Positions 38,301 through 45,514 of a stretch of DNA of 64,000 bases are shown one piece after another (position 1 is the stretch's first letter; every line of letters begins with the position of its first letter). A program made the translations under genes and the position numbers. Source of the stretch: Hyposmocoma kahamanoa (lineage: Eukaryota > Arthropoda > Insecta > Lepidoptera > Cosmopterigidae); assembly GCF_003589595.1 (NCBI RefSeq), contig NW_020654051.1:9588954-9652953 (forward strand). The letters are read 5' to 3'. A model generated the notes under the pieces. That model ran no database searches, had not been told where the DNA came from, and was given only the letters and a program-made list of their open reading frames with translations.

Positions 38301-40142
38301 ACACCTGTCCATGACAGTTGCAATGCTACTCAGAGGTTTAAATCACAAAGATCTGAGGGGCACTGCCACTGCGCCCGTCACCGTTAGAAAGAAGTTGACA
38401 TGTCGTGATTTCACCAGCACTCTTACTCTTCAAAACCGGAACGCAATAACGCTGATATTACTGCTTGGCGGCAGCAATAGGTATGGTGGCAATACTTCAT
38501 CAAAGATCCCTACTCTTACTAAAACAAAATTAAAACCTTTAAAAAATTAAAATGACTCAGATGGAGGATAACCTGAGGTCTGCGCGCTTAAACAATATTT
38601 TACTCCATTCGCTCATTCTTTATTTTTTTACATAGGTCAGGACGACTGCACCGTACGATTCGGGTAGGCGACTTCTAGACCTGATGGATATGTCCATCTT
38701 CGACTTCCTTACTGGTAACATGGACCGTCATCATTACGAGACCTTCAAGTTAGTACCTATATTTCATTGACACTTTTTTTCAGGTTTTATCTTACCCTTT
38801 CTACAATTTAATGCCCGCTACTTGAATATTAAGTTTACATCATTTATGTGAATAATTACCTTCGCAGTTGTATTGACCCATCTCTTTTCGAAGTACTCGC
38901 CTTGGATTTTTTTCCCCAATAGGAGCTTAATGGTGTGATTCCATCAGTGATAAAGCTGAGAAGGCGAGTATAGAGAACACCCACCCGGCAAACTGAGTGA
39001 ACCAATTAGAGGTGGACTATTTTCTTTTCGCTTCACTTGGTTGGGTCAGTTGGGTGGTTGTACGAGTAGCTACAATTTATTTTTCATAAATAAAATAGAT
39101 CGTCTCTTGTGTATAATTTAGAAACGCAGTAAAGTATAACTGTAACTTTTTTAATCACAAGTATTTTTACTTTCAAGAGATCAACTGTTAATCTCCTTAA
39201 ATGCTCCGCAGTTGGATTTATAAGTGTTTTATAGTACAATTAAAAAAATTGCAATAATGCAAACCGACCTATATTTAAAAAAACAAACTAAAAAAAAACA
39301 ATAAAAAATAACTATTATGGCTCCAACATCCAATACTGTATTTTAGAGTGACCATTGACCGGTAGCAGACTATCATCACAGTCTGATGTGGATATGACCA
39401 ATTTACTAACTCCCGGACGCATCATTGCAGAATGTTCGGCAACGAGTCGTTCACGCTCCATCTGGACCAGGGTCGCGCGTTCGGTAAGGCGTATCATGAC
39501 GAACTGAGTATCTTAGCACCGCTGCTGCAGTGCTGCCTCGTTCGGCATACTACGCTCGCTACCCTAATCAAGTATGTAATGTAGAGTTTTGCTTAGTAAC
39601 TTCTTCTTTGCCCCCTTCTTTTGGAAAAAAAACAAGTGCGAACGATAGTGCAACTTCAGAGTAGAATAAAAACCGCTTTTTCGACAAATCTTCGCAATCA
39701 TTAAATTTGTTACATAATCACGACATAATGCTATAATTATTGTATATAATTTTCAGGTGTAGGATTTTTTCTAATAGCTGTTCAATGCAATAGTAAGTCA
39801 ATATAATGGAAAATAAACAGTTTTTAACGTTCAGTTTAGAAGCCATAGGGAATAGTAAACCTAGTGAGTCACAAATGTAACACACTTTCACACAAAACAC
39901 ATTCTAGGAGTATAATATGATGCCGTCATGACTTAAACATCACGTGGTTCTGTTACAGATTTCATGACGGGGAGCCTCTATCAAAAGTTCTTCGAGAGGC
40001 AATGAAAGCAGACCCGGTGTCACCTATATTATGGGAACCTCACTTAGCTGCGCTGGACCGGCGAATTGTGATCATTCTCGATGCAATACGCAAGTGCACC
40101 CAAAAAGCCAACCACCCTATCGAAGTCAACGACATCGTATGA
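8170..40142 (+). CDS. FAM20C: FAM20C-like secretory-pathway protein kinase (10 coding exons)
   Basis: Coding exons are 8170-8378, 18088-18330, 20885-21009, 22791-22869, 32388-32480, 33400-33643, 35211-35291, 38636-38748, 39431-39571 and 39959-40142. Together they make 1512 bases, or 503 residues plus stop, with phase intact at all junctions. FAM20C kinases phosphorylate Ser-x-Glu sites of secreted proteins in the Golgi. Visible here are an N-terminal signal anchor (residues about 10-27), a variable stem with NGS sequons at 71 and 74, and the C-terminal kinase domain from about residue 195. Lys216 (ALFKP), Glu242 (HNAEIAAFH), catalytic Asp388 (GNMDRHHYE) and metal-binding Asp408 (HLDQGRAFG) are all present. 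Glu242 matches the Glu of FAM20C that the pseudokinase FAM20A lacks. Eight cysteines (292, 297, 301, 308, 356, 430, 431, 489) can form the four conserved disulfides. The CSYYC motif favours FAM20C over FAM20B. Confidence 0.93.
8379..10373. other. Intron 1, first part, no gene
   Basis: AT-rich sequence with no supported coding region. Around 9730-9850 there is a GACCATACGTCCGG-type phrase reminiscent of hAT-like repeat ends, but I could not pair it with a second end. Confidence 0.5.
10374..10413. repeat. Hairpin with perfect 18-bp arms
   Basis: Positions 10374-10391 pair exactly with 10396-10413 around a 4-base loop. The stem is AT-rich apart from its GG/CC at the loop. It lies in intron 1 of the kinase gene. 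Confidence 0.85.
10504..10786. mobile_element. hAT-type MITE with 8-bp target duplication
   Basis: The element opens with CATAGGTTTCCAAACG and closes with the near-inverse CTTTGGGAAACTATG. GTTTAAAG flanks it exactly on both sides (10496-10503 and 10787-10794), the 8-bp target size of hAT transposons. The 283-bp length excludes a transposase. A fragment similar to 10681-10756 occurs again at 59966-60040. Confidence 0.85.
11152..12466 (-). mobile_element. mariner element, full length (1315 bp)
   Basis: Perfect 23-bp terminal inverted repeats, starting GGGGTTAAAGTATGAA, occur at 11152-11174 and 12444-12466. They are bracketed by TA on both sides (11150-11151, 12467-12468), the mariner target site. 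The transposase gene lies inside on the minus strand. The element sits antisense in intron 1 of the kinase gene. Confidence 0.93.
11227..12246 (-). pseudogene. mariner transposase, one in-frame stop
   Basis: The start is at 12246 and the reading is collinear with mariner transposases to the natural TAA at 11227-11229, about 339 residues. It is interrupted only by a TAG at 11320-11322 (codon 309). N-terminal helix-turn-helix region about 1-110, WVPHDL at 115-120, catalytic Asp151 (TCDEKW), Asp243 (LLHDNARPH) and Asp278 (YSPDLAPTD) give the D,D34D triad. The stop removes the last 30 residues after the catalytic core, so this copy is probably inactive or weakly active, but it is young. Confidence 0.93.
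12467..15758. other. Intron 1, middle part, no gene
   Basis: AT-rich, with scattered short frames (for example 13373-13591 and 14634-14924) that lack recognisable domains. I see no repeat or RNA that I can support. Confidence 0.5.
15759..15900 (-). repeat. Family A retro-repeat, truncated
   Basis: Starts with the T-run (the complement of the A-tail) at about 15760 and keeps only the 3' half, to the CCCTGAGAC words. Loss of the distal half with retention of the A-tail end is what 5' truncation of a retroposed copy would give. Confidence 0.75.
16117..16306 (+). mobile_element. tRNA-derived SINE (family B)
   Basis: The tRNA-like head starts GCCTCTGTGGCC at 16117, with B box GGTTCGATTCC, followed by the family body to about 16306. 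It is the only plus-strand copy in the window. The open frame over it is not a gene. Confidence 0.85.
16939..17190 (-). repeat. Family A retro-repeat, diverged
   Basis: The 3' T-run and AAGTGA start at about 16939 and the CTTCAAAACCGGAAC words lie near 17165. A foreign stretch of about 75 bases interrupts it near 17035-17110. Confidence 0.7.
17405..17830. repeat. Family E repeat, copy 1
   Basis: Closely similar to 49370-49870. Shared landmarks are AACTCTCGTTTGCGCTGAAA, TTCGGTGGTGTGGGAAAAAC and AATTGACGACACCCGTCA. This copy lacks an 80-base hairpin present in the other. The class of element is unknown; an LTR or DNA-transposon fragment is possible. Confidence 0.75.
18088..18330 (+). CDS. FAM20C: FAM20C coding exon 2 (stem region)
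   Basis: The acceptor TTAACAG ends at 18087 and the donor GTGAGT starts at 18331. The exon encodes residues 70-150 of the luminal stem. It begins with two NGS glycosylation sequons, then low-complexity Ser/Asp/Pro, then an LYHDLQEVL helix-like segment. This part of the family is poorly conserved; the call rests on phase continuity and on the splice sites. Confidence 0.85.
18331..20884. other. Intron 2, no other gene recognised
   Basis: AT-rich with a few more GC-rich patches (19340-19440, 20100-20300, 20530-20680). Short frames there have no recognisable domains or exon borders. No repeat of this window's families is seen. Confidence 0.5.
20885..21009 (+). CDS. FAM20C: FAM20C coding exon 3
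   Basis: The acceptor CTCGGTAG ends at 20884 and the donor GTAAGT starts at 21010. Encodes residues 151-192, including a VNAS sequon and an amphipathic stretch ([13 protein letters not shown]) leading to the kinase domain. Confidence 0.87.
21126..21360 (-). mobile_element. SINE with internal tRNA-like unit (family H)
   Basis: On the minus strand it reads TGGCTTAGTTGG (A box) and GGTTCGAATCC (B box), with acceptor-like arms CGTTCCG and CGGATCG that pair at 6 of 7 positions. It is not a clean tRNA because the anticodon arm is abnormal. Two facing copies of the unit lie at 48.1-48.4 kb. It lies in intron 3. Confidence 0.7.
21605..21644. repeat. Perfect 18-bp-arm hairpin
   Basis: TTGACAAATAACGTTCAA at 21605 is followed by a 4-base loop and its exact complement to 21644. 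It lies in intron 3. A GT-rich simple stretch lies just upstream at about 21420-21500. Confidence 0.9.
22791..22869 (+). CDS. FAM20C: FAM20C coding exon 4 (ATP-lysine)
   Basis: Acceptor TTGTTTACAG, donor GTAAGT. Encodes residues 193-218 with [14 protein letters not shown] and ALFKPM. Lys216 is the nucleotide-binding lysine of FAM20 kinases. A family A repeat begins 20 bp inside the following intron. Confidence 0.93.
22890..23195 (-). repeat. Family A retro-repeat beside the exon 4 donor
   Basis: The T-run end starts about 20 bp after the exon 4 donor, and the copy runs to GAGCTCTACTGCTACTAAA near 23192. It is nearly full length and faces opposite to the copy next to exon 5. Confidence 0.88.
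23720..24037 (-). repeat. Family A retro-repeat with target duplication and empty site
   Basis: Flanked by ACAT at 23716-23719 and 24038-24041. The flanks (CAATAAACTTATCCCGTA... and TTTAGAAACTACCAAGG) recur without the insert at about 25465-25565, where one ACAT lies at 25528-25531. This fixes the element at about 318 bp, starting with the T-run and ending CTACTAAAT. Confidence 0.85.
24042..24807. other. Intron 4 sequence, nothing recognised
   Basis: After the short flank of the family A copy, no gene or repeat is recognised. Confidence 0.4.
24808..25098 (-). repeat. Family C dispersed repeat
   Basis: Bounded by AACCAACCTCAAAAGTTTG and, at the other end, TTGAAGTCGGTTAA. Inside are TTTCCAACAAAAAAAGAATC and CACATAACATAC words shared with the copies at 26.4, 37.2, 37.7, 42.1, 53.8, 55.4 and 62.4 kb. 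I recognise it as a sequence common in lepidopteran genomes but cannot name its class. Confidence 0.75.
25099..26445. other. Intron 4, internal duplications, no gene
   Basis: Contains the empty target (25465-25565) of the family A insertion. A phrase CATTTAAAAATGTGAAAA also occurs twice (25370 and 25757). These point to an older repeat duplicated within the intron. No coding region is supported. Confidence 0.5.
26446..26690 (+). repeat. Family C dispersed repeat
   Basis: Runs from CCGACTTTAAAAAACAGGAGG to TTGGTTTTTTAGTACTGAGATTA, in the opposite orientation to the 24.8-kb copy. The middle has diverged. Confidence 0.75.
26691..27820. other. Intron 4, nothing firm
   Basis: AT-rich. Positions 26820-26960 are more GC-rich and look like an old SINE fragment, but no pol III boxes can be shown. 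No gene is seen. Confidence 0.4.
27821..29365 (-). mobile_element. Tc1-like transposon, complete (1545 bp)
   Basis: Perfect 29-bp terminal inverted repeats, beginning CACACATCAAAAGTGT, lie at 27821-27849 and 29337-29365. TA is directly outside both. An unbroken transposase gene lies between them on the minus strand. Intact ends, target duplication and ORF indicate a recent, possibly still mobile, copy antisense in intron 4. Confidence 0.95.
28089..29114 (-). CDS. Tc1-like (DD34E) transposase, intact
   Basis: A 341-residue ORF of normal family length. Residues about 1-115 form the paired-type helix-turn-helix DNA-binding region with a basic [10 protein letters not shown] linker resembling a GRPR-like hook. 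The catalytic residues are Asp153 (FSDESRF), Asp243 ([10 protein letters not shown]) and Glu278 (SPDLNPIEH), with exactly 34 residues between the last two. It cuts and pastes the element at TA sites in the nucleus. No stop or frameshift is seen. The start at 29114 is the first Met and precedes the conserved HLTRE segment. Confidence 0.95.
   Translation of the reverse strand: MERRHHLTREVMMRAVGMLEAGSRQRAVAFALNTTQSVISRLWTRYRMTGSVAERHGGRSRITTRRQDRYIQNTARRNRTMTAMMLVTRLHSSSGLLISDQTIRNRLREVGLRSRRPLRVPPIAPCNRRTRLRWAREHRNWEEEDWRYVCFSDESRFGMRPDTRRTRVWRTSGRHERLRYCQEVHPYGGGTIMIWAGIWIGGRTDLIWIRGNLNAQVYAERIVSDVIIPLRGQLGDSFQLMHDNARPHTARVVTRILAEARINVLPWPAQSPDLNPIEHAWDMLQRRAVPSMHTVHTLQQYFDLLQNTWAAISQSDFDELILSMPNRCYCVIRVNGGNTDY
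29366..32070. other. Intron 4, late part; purine-rich block
   Basis: No gene is recognised. Positions about 30190-30760 are markedly G/A-rich on the plus strand (for example GAGGTGGAGAGAGGAGAGG) compared with the AT-rich flanks. The open frames there, including 29891-30202 on the plus strand, have no known domain. It could be part of an unrecognised transposon or a noncoding transcript. Confidence 0.4.
32071..32380 (+). repeat. Family A retro-repeat abutting the exon 5 acceptor
   Basis: Nearly full-length plus-orientation copy from AGCAGTAGAGCTCCTTG to the A-run ending at about 32379. The exon 5 acceptor TTGTTTACAG follows at once, so the element replaced the sequence that would normally hold the upstream polypyrimidine tract and branch point. 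Confidence 0.9.
32388..32480 (+). CDS. FAM20C: FAM20C coding exon 5 (helix C-like Glu)
   Basis: Acceptor TTGTTTACAG, donor GTAAGT. Encodes residues 219-249 with [20 protein letters not shown], the FAM20 signature that carries Glu242. The residues before it (NVQTLLNH) look less conserved than I would expect. A family A poly(A) run abuts the acceptor. Confidence 0.93.
32481..33399. other. Intron 5, AT-rich, nothing recognised
   Basis: Very AT-rich, with long random frames on both strands (about 32933-33259) of strongly Asn/Lys/Phe/Ile-biased composition that reflect base content. No feature is supported. Confidence 0.6.
33400..33643 (+). CDS. FAM20C: FAM20C coding exon 6 (disulfide core)
   Basis: Acceptor CATCTCAG, donor AAG|GTAGCG. 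Encodes residues 250-331 with [16 protein letters not shown], an NMT sequon at 266, [16 protein letters not shown], and EGSFAAFLP. Cys292, 297, 301 and 308 are the first cysteine cluster. Confidence 0.95.
33644..34081. other. Intron 6, first part, nothing recognised
   Basis: AT-rich sequence without a supported feature. Confidence 0.5.
34082..34472. mobile_element. MITE in intron 6
   Basis: AATTATCTTAGAATAATAAC at 34082 is matched in inverse by the segment at 34444-34472, a 28-bp near-perfect inverted repeat. An inner GTGAGGCAAA / TTTGCCTCAC pair extends the symmetry. There is no coding capacity. The target duplication is not clear. Confidence 0.7.
34473..35059. other. Intron 6, later part, nothing recognised
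   Basis: AT-rich sequence between two MITEs without a supported feature. Confidence 0.5.
35060..35190. mobile_element. Family D MITE next to the exon 7 acceptor
   Basis: TTCGGATCAGAATCGCGTAT at the left faces GCGATTTAAATC at the right, with inner AAACAAACCC / GGGTTTGTTT arms. The right border is about 20 bp from exon 7, so the MITE end lies where the branch point would be expected. Confidence 0.7.
35211..35291 (+). CDS. FAM20C: FAM20C coding exon 7
   Basis: Acceptor CTAATTGCAG, donor GTAAGT, phase 0 at both ends. Encodes residues 332-358 with [15 protein letters not shown] and DYC, a strongly conserved FAM20 segment. A family D MITE ends about 20 bp before the acceptor. Confidence 0.94.
35292..36585. 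other. Intron 7, first part, nothing firm
   Basis: AT-rich. Near 36480-36560 a phrase ATAAATCCCCAC and its inverse GTGGGGATTTGTGG face each other, and the latter recurs at about 36820. This suggests a small decayed foldback element around the following SINE. Confidence 0.45.
36586..36779 (-). mobile_element. tRNA-derived SINE (family B)
   Basis: Same SINE as at 3.0 kb, read on the minus strand from 36779. The A box is diverged (TGGCCCAACAG) and the B box is GGTCGATTCC-like, so it is an older copy. It lies in intron 7. Confidence 0.8.
37203..37440 (-). repeat. Family C dispersed repeat
   Basis: Runs from CAGTACAGAGTACTAAAAAACC to GAAGCCGGTTAAAAAT, with typical internal words. It is followed directly by a LINE-like coding remnant. 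Confidence 0.75.
37441..37650 (+). pseudogene. LINE-like C-terminal remnant (low certainty)
   Basis: One frame reads [20 protein letters not shown] and continues [18 protein letters not shown] before a stop. This composition and pattern resemble the extreme C terminus of retroelement polyproteins and are echoed at 46.0-46.2 kb. It lies between two family C segments. Confidence 0.4.
37655..38108 (-). repeat. Family C dispersed repeat, long copy
   Basis: Runs from CAGCACAGAGTGCTAAAAAAACC to TTTTTTCAAGTCGATTAAAA. It includes the extra ACTCAAAGTATATTGAG block that also appears twice at 55.5-55.9 kb. Confidence 0.7.
38251..38521 (-). repeat. Family A retro-repeat
   Basis: A nearly complete diverged copy in intron 7, from the TTTTTAAAAAATACAAAGTGACGG end to CTACTCTTACTAAAAC. 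It ends about 115 bp before exon 8. Confidence 0.75.
38636..38748 (+). CDS. FAM20C: FAM20C coding exon 8 (catalytic Asp)
   Basis: Acceptor TTTACATAG, donor GTTAGT. Encodes residues 359-395 with [19 protein letters not shown] and [11 protein letters not shown]. Asp388 corresponds to the catalytic aspartate (Asp458 in human FAM20C). Confidence 0.95.
39431..39571 (+). CDS. FAM20C: FAM20C coding exon 9 (metal-binding Asp)
   Basis: Acceptor ATCATTGCAG, donor GTATGT. Encodes residues 396-442 with [18 protein letters not shown] and [10 protein letters not shown], then the CC pair (430, 431). Asp408 corresponds to the DFG-like aspartate. The residue after it is Gln, where human FAM20C has Asn. Confidence 0.94.
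39959..40142 (+). CDS. FAM20C: FAM20C coding exon 10 (C terminus and stop)
   Basis: The acceptor TGTTACAG ends at 39958. Encodes residues 443-503 with the family ending [12 protein letters not shown], Cys489 and TGA at 40140-40142. Confidence 0.94.
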
Positions 40143-40760
40143 CAACATTGACCATCTAACAATAATTGTGATGTACTCTACACTAAGTGATATGATGTGA
40201 TATACCCGGGGTATAAAGACAAAAGTATAGGGGTGGTGCAATTAGTGAAAATGACTAGCTAGTCGAACTCTCTCGTATGATCCGTGACTTAAGACAAACC
40301 TAGTTGTAAGTTAGAAGTTGTAAACAATGCAGCAACGTAGCAAATTGACGCCGTCTTTGGTTCTTACTGTGAGACTATTAGACGTAAGATTTTAGTGCCA
40401 AAGATCGTCCAAATATTGTTCAGCATAATCTTGTATCATTCCACTGAACTTTGAATGGGAGCCATTGTATGCCAAATAATGAGGAATTTACGATTCATTA
40501 TTTTGTTTATTAAAATGTGAGTGATGATGATTTTATTAAATTTATCAGTATTGGTGAAATTATCAATAAATTTGTAGATATTTTTGAATATTACTTTGTG
40601 TATATTATGGAAATATATGATTAATTTTAAATATGCAGATCAAGTCTGAGACTTATTTGTAAGAAAGTGCAATTGTACTGTACATAATATATTAAATGCA
40701 GTTTTGATTTAACTATTATTGTAATGTTAAAATAAGTTAATAAACCATTTGCTATTTGCT
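40143..40760 (+). terminator. FAM20C: Kinase 3' UTR and poly(A) signal
   Basis: The first good AATAAA downstream of the stop that sits in suitable AT-rich context is at 40739-40744. That gives a 3' UTR of about 620 bases. Other A/T-rich hexamers exist, so the cleavage site is a guess. Confidence 0.5.
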
Positions 40761-40950
40761 ATTTTTGTTATATAATAGTTACCATGGCTCGACGCTCAAG
40801 AAGGCACATATCATTACATAAATTTATGCTTGTGTGATAACTTAGGTCGTCTCTCTTTATTCGTTTTCTTTAATGAGGCTACATAATAGGCAATGCAATC
40901 AACTTTCCAAACCCTACCTTATTAACTACTTTCATTATTGACGATTTGAC

Positions 40951-41465
40951 CATAATATATAAAGACAAGTATGGTAACTCCATACAAACCTAGCTGCAAG
41001 GCTTGTATGTGTGCACGCACGCCGCGTGCCCAAACGCGTGCAAGGAGGACGCATACATTCGAATATAATGAGAGCCGCGTGAGACGACCAGCCTTTGCAA
41101 CGCGAATGCTGCCGTCCACTAACTAAAACGTAACTAAGGGACAAATGGTCAAATATCCGTTTTAAATAGCAAAAGACAAAGCAAAAAATTTTCTTTTAAA
41201 AACAGTTAAAATTAGTTAACGTGTTCGACTTATCGGAACTTACTCTAATGATGCATAGCTGAAATATCCTTAAACAATTTCAATATTCTTATCCTGGGTT
41301 ATGGTTTTGTATGATATCTCTACAAACTTTTAGTCAGCGGATGGCAGAATGCGTCACGAGATTATGCGAATGTGTGCGTCCGTACACGGCGCGTTACGGG
41401 CGCGCACACATTCAAGTCACGCTGCTACATTTGTTTGAAGTTACCATACTTGTCTTATTATTTAT
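40951..41465. mobile_element. MITE just downstream of the kinase gene
   Basis: AGACAAGTATGGTAACT near 40963 is matched in inverse by AGTTACCATACTTGTCT near 41441. The interior is rich in GCGTG/CACGC words that also pair across the centre. GATTTGAC occurs on both sides (40943-40950, 41466-41473), a candidate 8-bp target duplication suggesting a hAT-like origin. The exact ends are uncertain. Confidence 0.6.
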
Positions 41466-41473
41466 GATTTGAC

Positions 41474-42077
41474 TTTCAGTGTAAATGCATGAAATATAAA
41501 ATCGCCTACATTCTTTCTAATTTTGTAAAGCCAGTGAACTAATAGCTTAGTCGCCTTATGTTTCATTCTCTGATCTCATGAGATTCATTATCAATTTATA
41601 ATACATATAAACTTATTGTTGGTTGTATTTAATGTTTACTTGCGTTGTTATTGCATTACGGAAGTATGAAGAGTGATTTTTGCTCCTTATTTTAACTCGT
41701 AGCCAAGCTTTTAGGTTGATTATAATGGTATCTTTAATTGAAACAGCTGATGGATGATCATTATATTTATTAAATAATATTTACAAACGGCAGGCATAGC
41801 CGCTTTTTGGTATATGTAAGTGTAATGTACGTTAGAGTCGACTTGCCAAAGAAGTACCTACAACTGCGCTAATGTTAAAGTGTTGTATAGGAAAAATGTG
41901 ACGCTGATAGAATGCGTGGATCTGTTGATTGTTTTTAAATTAAAACGTACATGTTTCAATGCATTAGTGTTTTCCTTTTATATTATAAACCACAATATAC
42001 ACAACATTACAAAATGACAAAGCTACTACTACTTTAACCAAGTAAAAATTGTTGGTTATTTTAGGAAATGTAACTCT
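41474..42077. other. Intergenic, nothing recognised
   Basis: AT-rich sequence without a supported gene or repeat. Confidence 0.5.
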
Positions 42078-42340
42078 TTTTAACCGACTTTACAAAAAGA
42101 GCAGGTTCTAAACTCCGTTCTTTTTTGTACGTTACGCGATTACTCCGACATTTGTGAACCGATTTCGATGATTCTTTTTTTTGCTGGAAAGGGGGTACCT
42201 CAGTAGTAGTTCTATTCAAATTTGAAGAAAATATTCCACCTCTAAGGGTGACAATTAGGGGATGTATCCGGTTTATTTGATTTGATCCGCTTTCCGTTAA
42301 CTGATTGCAATAAAACTTGGCAAATAGATGTAATCATAGA
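42078..42340 (+). repeat. Family C dispersed repeat
   Basis: Starts AACCGACTTTACAAAAAG and includes GTACGTTACGCGATTACTCC and AAAGGGGGTACCTCAG. It fades out near 42340. Confidence 0.7.
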
Positions 42341-42698
42341 TATAGAAAAAAAGGGGTGATATGTAATGACGCTATGTAAGATCGGGGTACAGATGTCGCC
42401 ACTTTTTAGCTTGTGTGCAATTCAAACTTTACGCTCTATTATCTACTACCATAACTTAAAGATTTTGATTGGGTAGGGCTTAAAACGTGAAAACGACGTA
42501 AAACAATGTTAAAATTTAACAAAAACTTACAGTTGCTTGAATAAGAGTTACATTACAATATTTCCAGTATTTACAGTATTTTTTTCATCCTGGTCCAGCC
42601 ATTCACCAATAGGTGGCGTTTTAGTAAAAATACTACTAGTATATAATAGCTAACTATTACACGTTAGATGACGCTGAAACTCATTCTTCGTTACACTA

Positions 42699-43139
42699 AC
42701 AACCACGGAGCGGTTTTCACCCGCGGGACCGCGGTATCTGTAGAATGTAACAGTTAAGTATGTAAAATTAGTAGTACATTTCACAGCGCGTTTTACGCCT
42801 GTAGTGGTGACGGTTGTTCGCGGTTGCCGCGGCAGGGTTCTAGTAGAACCGCGCAGGACGCGATGACCTGCGCGCTTGGCTGCCGTCGTCGCCCGCACAC
42901 TTTGGCGGTCGGTTCAGGCACAATGTGGTGCAAGCGCACGCAGGGCGAGTTCTCTATTAACCGCGCCACTTGCAATTAACTCCCACTAACTTCGCGGTCC
43001 GTTCCCCAATCGCAATGGTTTCATGCCCGCAACCGCGGCAGCTACGTGCCTGCACAAACTTGCAGGGTCGTGAGTATTGAAATAAAACCGCTGTCTAGCA
43101 GCACCGGCGGGCGCGGATGGAAACCGCTCCGTGAATTGT
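42699..43139. mobile_element. CpG-rich MITE with TA flanks
   Basis: ACAACCACGGAGCGGTTT at the left and the inverse of ACAATTCACGGAGCGGTTT at the right close a 441-bp unit. TA lies immediately outside each end. The inside is rich in GCGG and CGCG words and includes no long ORF of known type. A TA-specific (Tc1/mariner-like) origin is plausible but not proven. Confidence 0.6.
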
Positions 43140-44268
43140 TAACCTTATTAACCTTAAACTGACGCTACTCAACGAGTGATGTGGTCCTACCTAATCGATA
43201 GTTGGAAACCATGTTGGCTGTTTTTAATATTAAAAAATATTCCATTTTTCATACTATATCTGCACTGGTACTGGTGTATTATAAATTAATATACAATATA
43301 AATTATTATTATTTTCTTAATGGCGGCCACTAGGCTTGGACCAGTGTCAGTTTTATAAGAATAATATAAAAAATATGGCGACTGTCGCCAGTGTCAATTT
43401 TCCATTATACGTTAGCACGAGTTGGTGAAGCTGTCACTGTCAAGAGTAAAATCGAACCATCAACGAATTTAATAAATTAAATTATGTTGTTTTTTTATTA
43501 AGGATTTATGTAATTTTCTATAATTGTTTCTAATTTATTTTGCATGCACAAGTAAAATGAAGCCGATTTTATTTTATTTCTTTTTTAAATGCATTTGCTA
43601 TGGAAATTGAAACAAATTCAGAAATAGTAATAAGAAAACCAATCCTTCGATTTTCCTGCAGCTTCAATCCAACCTTCTTTTATTTTGAACTCATTGGAAA
43701 AACTTAAAAATTAAAAATATTCTACGTTTCATCTACGAGTATCATGGAATTTAAATATCTTTAATATCTAAAACACATAAATTTTTCTTCAAGCAACAGC
43801 AACATCCGAATTGACATGAAATTGAAACGGTTGTCCGAAATATGAGTTGCGTTAAAGTTACTCGAAATAAAATTTTTGTAATAATAATAATAATAATAAA
43901 ATAAAAGAAATCAATTTAACGTTAATGCTTTTCGCTTCGATATTTTAGGGACTTTAATTAAAAATCATAGTAAGAAATTCAAACATTTCAGTAAAAATTT
44001 ATTGTCGATAAACATCAGACTTCGTAAATGAACATCACTATATTTGAGTCTAGAAATTTCTATGGAGACAAAAAGAAAACATTGAATAATAATAGAAATA
44101 GTAACTAAAAATGCAAATAGCCGGTGGAATATTATCTCCCTGGTTTTAAAATTTTTGTTTTCACTCCAATTTTTACAAGGTGTATCGCTACAACTTCGCA
44201 TTTTCACGTTTTACGAGAGATCTTGTATGTACAACGATCGCCATGTCACTGTGGCGATGTTTGCAGGC
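43140..44268. other. Intergenic, nothing recognised
   Basis: AT-rich, with an AAT-type microsatellite at about 43878-43898. No gene is supported. Confidence 0.5.
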
Positions 44269-44311
44269 GTGTCACCTCGATATGGTCATTTTGACCATAT
44301 CGAGGCGACAC
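44269..44311. repeat. Strong hairpin, 20-bp arms
   Basis: GTGTCACCTCGATATGGTCA is followed by a 3-base loop and its complement with one mismatch. A smaller CGATCGCCA...TGGCGATG stem lies just upstream (about 44236-44259). Confidence 0.85.
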
Positions 44312-44411
44312 GAGCCATGCCCACATACCATATCTTCCCTTTTTTTTCTATATCTATGGATGTAATTCCACAAACTTTTGAAGGCGGCTTTTTTTTTAAA
44401 GTTATAATTAT

Positions 44412-44537
44412 TTCGGATCTATATCGCGTATATTTACAGGTCCCGGTCACGGCTGACTGTTAATCATTGAGTAACCGTGTAATCGTGGGCGTGTAAAAGT
44501 TGTTTGATAAAACAAATATACGCGATTTAGACCCGGA
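44412..44537. mobile_element. Family D MITE
   Basis: TTCGGATCTATATCGCGTAT faces ATACGCGATTTAGACCCGGAA across about 80 bases. It has the clearest inverted ends of the four family D copies in the window. Confidence 0.7.
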
Positions 44538-44617
44538 AAAATAGTTTCATTGTAACAATCGTTAAAACTTAAGCACACAATATGTTGGTTATCTGTTCAC
44601 AAAAAAAAGTTTTTTTT

Positions 44618-44917
44618 CTATAATACCACGTGAGGTTATGGACAAGTCTGTGCCTGGTGGTAAGCGACACGCTTATCCATAACGTTGCTGTGCTACTCAG
44701 ACCTTTACATCGCATCGCAAAGATTCGAGAGGCACTGACACTACGCCCGTCACCCTGAGACGTCACGAGTTGACAAGTCAAGTAATTTAACCAGCACCCT
44801 TACACTCCTAAACCCGGAACGCAGTAATGCTCACATTACTTCTTGGCGGCAGAAATAAGTAAGGTACCTCCCTGGAAAATCTCTTTCAAAAGGAGCTCTT
44901 CTGCTACTGCTAAAAAA
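44618..44917 (-). repeat. Family A retro-repeat
   Basis: Near full length from the T-run to GAGCTCTTCTGCTACTGCTAA, with scattered substitutions and small indels. Confidence 0.8.
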
Positions 44918-45514
44918 AGTTCAAAATCCGTAACCCTTACCCGAATTTTGATAATAAACAAACGAAATTATAAAGACGTAAAATAAGAACGAATTTCGCG
45001 GGTCAACGAAAGACGTCACATAAAGGTCGGATATAAACCCCTCGACACACAAAGATATGTCGGTCCCCTATAAAAACTGAATATGAATGGTAAGGATATT
45101 TGCTATAACATTTTATAGCTCTAATCCTGTTACGTTGGTTATTAAGTTATTAAATAGGCATGTTATTTCGACCAAAAATGTGACGATGAAATTTGGCATA
45201 TTTATTTTTTTAATGACATAATATTGTATTAGATTTAATTATTTATACCTACTGAAGGTTACTGTAACGTAAAAATGCATTAACTTTTGTGAATGCTTAA
45301 CAGTCGGTAAATGCAATTTATAATTTGGGCCTCAGAGTGTCTTTGAGGGAGAGGTTCAAAGAAATTAACATTCTTAAACTAGCGTCACAGTACATTTACG
45401 AAAATGTAATTTCTTGATTGAAATTTTATGAAAATAGTGACAGACATATACTACATGTATTAATATATATAAATATAATAAAAAAATAACAATAATAATT
45501 GTAACTTTCTCAAT
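44918..45514. other. Intergenic, nothing recognised
   Basis: AT-rich, no supported feature. Confidence 0.5.
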
